A DNA stretch of 9,537 bases from Firmicutes bacterium UBA4981. Its GTDB lineage: Bacteria; Bacillota; SHA-98; UBA4971. The notes under the pieces are model-generated. The model saw only the letters and a program-made list of their open reading frames with translations, searched no databases and was not told where the DNA came from. Below, one piece after another: positions 1 to 6,341 of the stretch. Positions within the stretch are counted from its first letter, which is position 1. Each line of letters opens with the position of its first letter. The stretch lies in contig DGZL01000062.1 of assembly GCA_002398515.1 (NCBI GenBank), forward strand, positions 1 through 9,537, in the 5' to 3' direction. Made by a program: the position numbers and the translations under genes.

Positions 1-24
1 ATGACGCATATATTCTATTCTTAA

Positions 25-141
25 TTATACTGTAGTACACACTACCATTATTATATTATACATGGGACTTATATGTGTCAATGGATATTTTTGGCTGTTG
101 CTTCTTCCTTTTACATCTACAACATAAAGACGTTTTTTCAT
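25..141 (-). CDS. Possible 38-aa small ORF overlapping the peptidase stop
   Basis: An ATG at 141-139 overlaps the peptidase TGA (140-138) in an ATGA arrangement, the same geometry as the rhuM/hsdR junction. It opens a 38-codon frame beginning MKKRLYVVDVKG and ending at a TAA at 27-25. The start region looks gene-like (basic N-terminus, AAA-rich codons). The second half runs through very AT-rich DNA that also holds a promoter-like element, which argues against coding. The AGGTG motif is only 2 nt from the ATG, too close for a good ribosome binding site; a weak GGA lies 9 nt upstream. I recognise no family. It may be a small accessory gene, a truncated remnant or chance. Confidence 0.2.
   Translation of the reverse strand: MKKRLYVVDVKGRSNSQKYPLTHISPMYNIIMVVCTTV
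50..81 (-). promoter_or_regulatory. Promoter-like element reading leftward out of the window
   Basis: On the minus strand a consensus TTGACA (81-76) is followed 15 bp later by a consensus TATAAT (60-55), and a second TATAAT overlaps it at 55-50 (20-bp spacer). Both hexamers match sigma70 consensus, but neither spacing is the ideal 17 bp. Transcription would start near 40-48 and run toward position 1, so the target gene lies outside the window. It sits just past the last R-M operon gene and probably serves the next leftward gene. The region is AT-rich, which raises the chance of a fortuitous match. Confidence 0.45.
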
Positions 142-821
142 ATCACCTGTTCCAGTAATTGTCCATACTCCTTCAACCACGCCTTTGCCTTGTCCATAGT
201 GGGAGTCTGCGCACGGATAATATTCCAAAATCCAGGCGTATGGTTGGCTTCGACGAGGTGAGCCAGCTCGTGGATAATAACATAGTCGATGACAAACATC
301 GGCGCCTTAATAAGCCGCCAGTTAAGATTGACGTTGTTATTCGGGGTACAGGAACCCCAACGATAACGGTTATCGACAATCTTGACCTCCGCAACTTCAA
401 CGCCAAGTTGTTGGGCGTGCTGCTTCACACGGGGGACAATCTTCTCTTTCGCCCTGCGGATATACCATTCCCGCAGAGTCTCTACTCGTTTCCATACCTG
501 TGAAGCGGGAATAAGAAAACGCTGGGCAAACTGAATCTCAGTTAACCCCGTCTCAACTATTTCGATTCTATATTGTCGCCCTAAATAGAGTACCGATTCG
601 CCGCTAACAAGTTCCTTCCCCGGTGGATGGGGTAGGTTGCGATATTTCTGAGGATGGTTGGTCTTTTCGTAGATCCACTGCCGCTTTGACGCAACTATCT
701 GCCGGATTTTCTCATCGGATGTCCCTTCCGGTACATGCACAACGACACTGCAGTCTCGCTCAACAGTGATAGTAACCCTACGTCGCCTGGGTGATCTCTG
801 AATTGTGTATGCTAATTCCAT
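138..821 (-). CDS. YgjP/DUF45-type zinc metallopeptidase, last gene of the R-M operon
   Basis: This 227-residue protein belongs to the YgjP-like metallopeptidase family (DUF45, also annotated M48-like), predicted cytoplasmic zinc peptidases. The C-terminal third shows the family signature: RWGSC at about 154-158, then HELAH at 184-188 with a third histidine at 194 (HExxHx5H) followed by PGFW. The two HELAH histidines and His194 are the expected zinc ligands and Glu185 the catalytic base. The N-terminal part is a basic, beta-rich region typical of the family. There is no signal peptide or membrane segment. I chose the ATG at 821 because GGAG (833-830) sits 8 nt upstream; a GTG at 830 overlapping the hsdR TGA as GTGA is possible but has no good SD, and would add 3 residues. 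Family members are often seen beside type I R-M genes; their substrate is not established. Confidence 0.88.
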   Translation of the reverse strand: MELAYTIQRSPRRRRVTITVERDCSVVVHVPEGTSDEKIRQIVASKRQWIYEKTNHPQKYRNLPHPPGKELVSGESVLYLGRQYRIEIVETGLTEIQFAQRFLIPASQVWKRVETLREWYIRRAKEKIVPRVKQHAQQLGVEVAEVKIVDNRYRWGSCTPNNNVNLNWRLIKAPMFVIDYVIIHELAHLVEANHTPGFWNIIRAQTPTMDKAKAWLKEYGQLLEQVI

Positions 822-826
822 AGTCG

Positions 827-3800
827 TCACTCCGCGTAGAGGATTATATCATTATTCTTCTCGGCGATCTCCATTATCCTGCTGATAATGCGTTTACGGT
901 TATCGAAAACACCGGGTAATGACAAGAACTCCTCTGCCAGCAGTATCTGTTGAAGCTCTGCTTTCAGTTTGTTGCGGGCAGGAATACTTTCCCAAAAGCC
1001 AGTAAGCTTGAGTTCACGCTCCACAGCCAAGTATATTCTCTGAGTAAGATTAACCAAGCAGCCAATCTTGTCCTCGTCGCTCATACCGTAATCGGAGGTT
1101 GGCTCATCCTCAATTAGCACAGCATCCGTCCACTTCAGTGCCTTACCTTCACCAAATATCTCTCGGTCAAACATTCGAAAAAATGGCATTTGCTTCTTTC
1201 TGTTAAGACCATAAGTAGGCTCCTTATTTGCATTGATGATGCGCTTCCGCAGCTTCTCCAGCTCCTCGTAGATCTTCTCCCAGTTATCACGAAATTCCTC
1301 AAGAATAGCTGCCAGTGCTTGAGCAAAAGAAGCTTGCAGATCAGGATCATCGTCCAGCTCAACGTCGAGGTGGTGGCGGATAGCGTGCTCCACTTCCGCA
1401 GCCTTTGTTTTTGTGCGCTTCCGTTTGTCCACCTGTTTTTGAAAGTCTTCGTCCAGGATAGAGATGGGCTCTATCTTCACTTCAATTCCCTTAGACTCAA
1501 GATACTCGTCGGTAATACTGCGAAGCTTCGGAGGAATACCCTTCATACTCAGGCGTTCATCTCGAAAGTGTTTGCCGGCAAGTATATTGATCATAGAAAG
1601 AGCCCGGTAGTCTGCCACGTAATCCAAGGCTTGCCTGGCCGGAAAGACCAGGTTAAGGGATCCGGTCAGTTTCTTGAATGCCATCATGAAGTCGAAACGC
1701 AGGTTTTCATCATAGAATACGTCAAAGAACGCATCGTGATCTGTCAAGTCGGTTAGACCATTTTTCTTGAGCAGATCCATAATAGCTGCGTGGTTAGCAA
1801 TCAGTTCGCGCAGTTCCTCTTCAGGGAAGCTAAGAGAATCGATGACTTCTTGTTGTTCTCGCTCATCATAGTTGTCAATTGCGTCTTTCAAGTGATGACC
1901 AATGCCCACGTAATCGACAACAAAGCCCTTTTCCTTGGTCTCGCCGCTGACGCGATTCACACGTGCTATGGCCTGAAGGAGGTTATGGGCAACGATAACC
2001 TTGTCGAGATACATGACCTGTTCTATCGGCGCATCGAACCCAGTCAGCAGCATGTTATGGACGATTAAGATACCCATATCACCGGTAATTCCGTCCTCTT
2101 CACCGCCGAAATCCATTTTGAAACTCTTGATACTCGCCTCGTGTTTGGATTTATCAGAGTATTCCTTGAGATGTGGCAGATCGTTGTAGTTGCCTGAGAT
2201 AATCACATCTGTCGCCAGTCTTTTGAGGCAGTCAAGGTCAAGTCTCATCGGATTAGACAGTTCCAGATCGGCAATGGCAGCCGCCAGAGCTGTGTCGATA
2301 TGATTCTTGTACCGCACCGCTGCCTCACGGGAGGTGGCTACCACCTGCGCCTTGTAGCCATTGGGAAATACATGAGTCAGGTAGTGCTTGACCATGTCTT
2401 GGGCCTTGGCGGCAATGGTCGATTCGGCTTCCAGATAGGCATCGCGCGAACCATAACCGAGAACCTCCATGCGCTGCCTGAGGTTGTAGTCGCTGAACAC
2501 ATCCTCGAACGCTTTGTCCATACCCTCCCGGTCAGGCACTTCAGCGTTATGGGTGCGACCTTCGTATACGATCTCTAAGGTCACGCCGTCTTCGATAGAT
2601 TGGCGCATGGTGTATTTATCGATGTAGTCACCGAATACCCGCTCTGTCTTGTCGATAGGCGTGCCTGTATAACCGATGCGAGAGGCGTTAGGAATGCCTT
2701 TGTCCAGATTCGCCGCGAGCATAGCGTATTGAGAGCGGTGAGCCTCGTCGGTCATCACCAGAATATGCGGGCTCGGGTTCAGCTCAGGAAAGGTCTCTGT
2801 CAGATCGACTTCGCGGAACTTGTGAATCATGGCCATGACGAGATCCGATGAATCGGAACGCAGGAGCGCTTTCAGCTTCTTGATGCTGTTTGCTACTTTA
2901 ACGGTAAAGCCAATACTCTGGCTGGTCTCGTGTAATTGATTTTCCAGTTGGGTCCGATCAGTAACAAAGATTACTTTCCAGCGGGAAAGTTGGGGATGGC
3001 GGTACATCTCCCGTACCATGAACATCATGGTCAGAGATTTTCCTGAGCCTTGTGTGTGCCAGATTATGCCGCTACGTTCCCGCGGGCTTTGCCCTTCCAG
3101 AAGTCGTGTGACTGCTAGTTTGACAGCGCGAAACTGCTGGTAGCGGCCGACCATCTTGATGGTCTCGCCTTTGTCGTTGGTGGAGAACAAGGTGAAGGTA
3201 CAGATGAGGTCCAGCAGATTATCGCGATCAAGCATACCTGCTACCAGGCGCTGCTGATCGTTGGGGCCGCTCTTGCCATGTTCCAAATCGTCCACTGTGC
3301 GGGGGTAAGGATCTGCCCATCGATAAAAATGCTTCTCACTGTGTGTAGTGATAGTGCCAAACTTAGCCTCGTTGCGGCAGGTGACAATGACGAATTGGTT
3401 GTAATAGAACAAATGCGCGCTGCCTTCCCCCTTCGCGCCGCGCTGTTCACTGTAACGGAGTATTTGGTCGATGGCTTCAGGGATGGCATCTTTCACCTTA
3501 GGCGATTTGCACTCTACCACCACCACCGGTAAGCCGTTAAGGAACAGCACTATGTCAGGGATAATGTAGTGCTCGGTACCTAGAATGCGCACCTTAAACT
3601 GGCAGACGGCAATGAAGCGGTTGTTGTCCCGATGCGCAAAATCCACAAAACGCACGGTGGGACTTTTCTCACTAGTCCGGCGATTTTCACTGACACTAGT
3701 GTTTTCCAGCAGTAGGTCAAGAACATAGCGGTTGTTTTGGATAAGGCCCGTACCGGGGAAACTTGCGGTTAGTTGTTTCACCACTTCCTCAATCTGATCG

Positions 3801-4015
3801 TCTTCCAGCCAGGAATTGATGACCTTAAGCTGGTCACGCAAGACCTGAACCATAACTACCTCGGTAAAGTTTCTGCGGTAGCTGTCCGCCGGGTGCTGCT
3901 TACCATCAAGGTCAATGATCTCCCACCCCAGCCCTGCAAGCTGGTCCAGCAGGGGTTTCTCCACATGGTTGCGCTCATCGGCTATGATGTTCTCGGGCAT
4001 CTTGCTCTTGATCAT
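827..4015 (-). CDS. hsdR: Type I restriction enzyme subunit R (nuclease and DNA translocase)
   Basis: HsdR (1062 aa, usual length) is the motor and nuclease of a type I enzyme: it joins the M2S methylase, pumps unmethylated DNA using ATP and cuts it. The N-terminal PD-ExK nuclease shows Asp154, then ECK at 168-170, and the RecB-like QxxxY motif at Gln184/Tyr188. The SF2 helicase core follows: Walker A TQGSGKS at 321-327, DEAH at 423-426, TGTP at 450-453, LLTGFDAP at 656-663 and QAIARVNR at 681-688. The rest is a charged helical C-terminus, the usual region for assembly with M/S. All catalytic residues checked are present. The start at 4015 overlaps the rhuM stop as ATGA, with GGGA 6 nt upstream; the frame is open to 4108, but the extra 31 residues lie inside rhuM and do not resemble HsdR. 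Confidence 0.97.
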   Translation of the reverse strand: MIKSKMPENIIADERNHVEKPLLDQLAGLGWEIIDLDGKQHPADSYRRNFTEVVMVQVLRDQLKVINSWLEDDQIEEVVKQLTASFPGTGLIQNNRYVLDLLLENTSVSENRRTSEKSPTVRFVDFAHRDNNRFIAVCQFKVRILGTEHYIIPDIVLFLNGLPVVVVECKSPKVKDAIPEAIDQILRYSEQRGAKGEGSAHLFYYNQFVIVTCRNEAKFGTITTHSEKHFYRWADPYPRTVDDLEHGKSGPNDQQRLVAGMLDRDNLLDLICTFTLFSTNDKGETIKMVGRYQQFRAVKLAVTRLLEGQSPRERSGIIWHTQGSGKSLTMMFMVREMYRHPQLSRWKVIFVTDRTQLENQLHETSQSIGFTVKVANSIKKLKALLRSDSSDLVMAMIHKFREVDLTETFPELNPSPHILVMTDEAHRSQYAMLAANLDKGIPNASRIGYTGTPIDKTERVFGDYIDKYTMRQSIEDGVTLEIVYEGRTHNAEVPDREGMDKAFEDVFSDYNLRQRMEVLGYGSRDAYLEAESTIAAKAQDMVKHYLTHVFPNGYKAQVVATSREAAVRYKNHIDTALAAAIADLELSNPMRLDLDCLKRLATDVIISGNYNDLPHLKEYSDKSKHEASIKSFKMDFGGEEDGITGDMGILIVHNMLLTGFDAPIEQVMYLDKVIVAHNLLQAIARVNRVSGETKEKGFVVDYVGIGHHLKDAIDNYDEREQQEVIDSLSFPEEELRELIANHAAIMDLLKKNGLTDLTDHDAFFDVFYDENLRFDFMMAFKKLTGSLNLVFPARQALDYVADYRALSMINILAGKHFRDERLSMKGIPPKLRSITDEYLESKGIEVKIEPISILDEDFQKQVDKRKRTKTKAAEVEHAIRHHLDVELDDDPDLQASFAQALAAILEEFRDNWEKIYEELEKLRKRIINANKEPTYGLNRKKQMPFFRMFDREIFGEGKALKWTDAVLIEDEPTSDYGMSDEDKIGCLVNLTQRIYLAVERELKLTGFWESIPARNKLKAELQQILLAEEFLSLPGVFDNRKRIISRIMEIAEKNNDIILYAE

Positions 4016-5040
4016 GACTCTTCCCTTTCCACAGTTTTCGGTTTGGGTAGTCTCTTGATAGCCTGCTCGAAGTGCTTTTCCACCTGTGTGGGTTGGTTGA
4101 TCCGCCATGCGCGGTATCTCTCGTATTCAATTTGCGCCTTTGCAAGCGCCTGCTCACGAGAGACTGTTCCTGCATGAGCAAGTAGCTCGCGCCCGCTGAG
4201 TTTAAGAAAATCGTCAAGCTTAGAGGCCCAATCCTTCATATACATGGGCCTTTGTTGCAATGCTTGAAGCTCTGCAAACTCCAGATAGGACGAGACAATA
4301 CGGTTAAGAATATCGAGTTCTTCCGGATTCAGATAATTCTTAGCGATGACAGCTTCACTCTTGGTGGGCATATTGCCGGTCCAGTGGGTGAGTCCCATGT
4401 TTTCTTTGGCTGCGTCAGCACGTCGGTACACAACTTCCGCCGCTGTTTGCCCATGGGCAGCCCAGTGCATCTTATTTTGCACAGTGGCGAAGAAGAGCTG
4501 GGACGTCTCAGTACTAGGATCATAGTCTATGCTGGTAGCGTAGATGTCCAGCACTTTGCGCCAGAAAACCTTTTCGGATGAACGAATGTCGCGTATACGA
4601 GCCAACAGTTCATCAAAGTAGTTGCCTCCGCCTGCTCGTTTCAGACGATCGTCATCCATGACAAAGCCCTTCACAATGAATTCACGCAGGCGTTCAGTAG
4701 CCCAGATGCGGAACTGGGTGCCACGGTGTGATTTTACCCTGTACCCTACAGAGATGATTACGTCAAGGTTGTAGTAATCTACCTGATAAGTCTTGCCATC
4801 GGCTGCAGTTGTTGCAAATTCTGCAACAACTGCTTCTCTCACCAGTTCACCCTCATTAAATAGATTCTTGATGTGACGGGATATGACCGACTTGTCACGT
4901 TGAAAAAGATCGGCTAATTGGTTAAGGGAAAGCCAACAAGTCTCTCCACTGAAGGCCACTTCCAGCCGCGTCTGACCGTCCACCGTCTGGTAGAGAAGGA
5001 TTTCCGCTGAGCCGGGTAGTGTTTCTCTATCGTAATTCAC
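4012..5040 (-). CDS. rhuM: RhuM-family protein between hsdS and hsdR
   Basis: This 342-residue protein matches the virulence RhuM family, named from a Salmonella pathogenicity island gene; its biochemical function is unknown. A helix-turn-helix-like segment lies at about 36-66 (WLSLNQLADLFQRDKSVIS...). The family core follows: YNLDVIISVGYRV at about 90-102, RGTQFRIWATERLREF at about 106-121, and FFATVQNKMHWAAHGQTAAE at about 183-202. The C-terminus is helical and basic. No signal peptide or membrane segment is visible. The GTG start at 5040 is supported by a full GGAGGTGA 7 nt upstream and overlaps the hsdS TGA as GTGA; the stop overlaps the hsdR ATG as ATGA. It is therefore cotranslated between the specificity and restriction subunits, which suggests a DNA-binding or regulatory partner of the R-M system. 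That role is inference. Confidence 0.9.
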   Translation of the reverse strand: MNYDRETLPGSAEILLYQTVDGQTRLEVAFSGETCWLSLNQLADLFQRDKSVISRHIKNLFNEGELVREAVVAEFATTAADGKTYQVDYYNLDVIISVGYRVKSHRGTQFRIWATERLREFIVKGFVMDDDRLKRAGGGNYFDELLARIRDIRSSEKVFWRKVLDIYATSIDYDPSTETSQLFFATVQNKMHWAAHGQTAAEVVYRRADAAKENMGLTHWTGNMPTKSEAVIAKNYLNPEELDILNRIVSSYLEFAELQALQQRPMYMKDWASKLDDFLKLSGRELLAHAGTVSREQALAKAQIEYERYRAWRINQPTQVEKHFEQAIKRLPKPKTVEREES

Positions 5041-6341
5041 TCGCTCATCACCTCCGTGCTATCCAACAACGGCGTGACCCGTACCTTACCTGTAAGCAGG
5101 TCTTGCATTAGGGCGGTTTTGAGGGCTACCAACTTAGAAAGTTGGTTGGCCAGGTTTCTCAGACCATCATCCACCCTGTTCATCACGCCGTTCAGCCGGA
5201 ACTGTTCGGGAAGGTTTGGGATCGTGATTGGAACAGCAGAAAGTTTCTCTTGAGTGAGATGAGCTATGCTTGTTTGGCTCGTAAAGTCAGACAATAGTCC
5301 TACCCTTACTGCCCACCTCATGAACCGAGGAAATAAACCGGATACATACTGTTGACGAATCGGTCTCAATCTATGAATTGCTTTCTGGTAATAGCAGTTC
5401 TCCACTTCGCCACGCCACAAGCAGGTGCGTCCGGCTTCGCCCCCTTCGCACACCAGAATATCGCCAACCACAAGGTTGAACTTGCGACGCTCACGATCAT
5501 CGAAATCCATCACCTGTAGCTCGGAGATGTCAACATAATCCCATTGCACATTTCTATTCCCGAGGTAGAAGTACGGAGAACGACCTTCAGTAGCCTTTTT
5601 GCTGAGCATCTTGCCTAGTTGAATCTGAAAGACCTCACCAATTGTTTTTACACCCCACTCCACCGGAATCCTACCTAGAGAGGAGTCCTTGAATTGGTGA
5701 GTCTCTTCGGAGCGGAGGTTGCCGTGTTCGTCGATACCGCGGGTTAGAAGATCGTGCATCAAACCTGTCTTGATACGTTGCTGCTTGGCAATCAACGCCT
5801 CGGTCTGTTCAATTGCCCAATCTACCGTGGAGAGGATTTCGGCGATTTTGGTTTGCTCGGGTTTGGGAGGTATCGGGACTTCAATCGATTCAATCGCAGA
5901 TTTTGGGAGTCCATAGCGTGTCGATCCACTTGCATGAGCTGCAAAATATCGCGCTACATACGATGAGGAAAGCTGCTTTGCTAAGTAGATCGGATCAAGT
6001 TGCTCCGAAGTCGGTCTGATGAGAGCCAAATGGTAACCACAGACCAAGTCAGGGATTGCTTCCACAACAACCGTAGGTATTCCAATGTCATCCGGTGTCT
6101 CGGAGTCTTTAGTAATGATTACGTCACCGCAGTGTAACCCAAAGCGCTCTATTTCTGATATGCTTGCCGAGCCTTCCGTATACTGGATTCTACTGCTGAT
6201 ATACTCGTTCAAATATACGTCCATATAGTTACACAGCTTTATGGGCTTTTCGTTTGCTTGAACCTTCTTGTCGACGTTGCTAACACGAATGTCTACGAGA
6301 TCACACAGTTTCCTGATAGGCCAGGCAACCTTCGTTAACAA
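5037..6341 (-). CDS. hsdS: Type I R-M specificity subunit S, two TRDs
   Basis: HsdS (434 aa, normal length) chooses the bipartite DNA target for both methylation and cutting. It has the classical two-repeat layout. The first target recognition domain spans about 1-155 and begins with WPIRKLCDLV. A central helical conserved region at about 158-205 contains PPKPEQTKIAEILSTVD and KTGLMHDLLTRG. The second TRD (about 224-375) begins GRIPVEWGVKTIGEVF. A C-terminal conserved helix follows at about 377-420 with RVDDGLRNL and KTALMQDLLTGK. The two helical regions are internal repeats in protein but diverged in DNA. The start is TTG at 6341, inside the hsdM end (7-nt overlap); GAGGGGG lies 8 nt upstream, and the next in-frame Met (residue 40) would remove the start of TRD1. 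The target sequence cannot be read from the protein. Confidence 0.96.
   Translation of the reverse strand: MLTKVAWPIRKLCDLVDIRVSNVDKKVQANEKPIKLCNYMDVYLNEYISSRIQYTEGSASISEIERFGLHCGDVIITKDSETPDDIGIPTVVVEAIPDLVCGYHLALIRPTSEQLDPIYLAKQLSSSYVARYFAAHASGSTRYGLPKSAIESIEVPIPPKPEQTKIAEILSTVDWAIEQTEALIAKQQRIKTGLMHDLLTRGIDEHGNLRSEETHQFKDSSLGRIPVEWGVKTIGEVFQIQLGKMLSKKATEGRSPYFYLGNRNVQWDYVDISELQVMDFDDRERRKFNLVVGDILVCEGGEAGRTCLWRGEVENCYYQKAIHRLRPIRQQYVSGLFPRFMRWAVRVGLLSDFTSQTSIAHLTQEKLSAVPITIPNLPEQFRLNGVMNRVDDGLRNLANQLSKLVALKTALMQDLLTGKVRVTPLLDSTEVMSE
5048..5055 (-). promoter_or_regulatory. Ribosome binding site of rhuM
   Basis: GGAGGTGA lies within the last codons of hsdS, 7 nt before the GTG at 5040. It is the most complete Shine-Dalgarno match in the window, decides the GTG start, and suggests rhuM is strongly translated in its own right rather than only by re-initiation. 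Confidence 0.85.

Noticed and set aside
32..45. GTAGT-ACAC-ACTAC hairpin as the terminator of the R-M operon
   Set aside because: The stem is only 5 bp and no T-run follows on the minus strand; it also lies at the predicted start of the leftward promoter. No convincing terminator is visible.
4016..4108. A 31-residue N-terminal extension of hsdR up to an upstream in-frame start at 4108
   Set aside because: It lies wholly inside rhuM and does not resemble HsdR, whereas the ATG at 4015 has ATGA coupling and a purine-rich site at proper distance.
5070..5860. Possible recombination repeats for shuffling hsdS (the two helical regions with KTGLMHDLL and KTALMQDLL)
   Set aside because: The similarity is at the protein level only; the DNA is diverged and there is no second hsdS fragment or recombinase gene, so no phase-variation system is visible.
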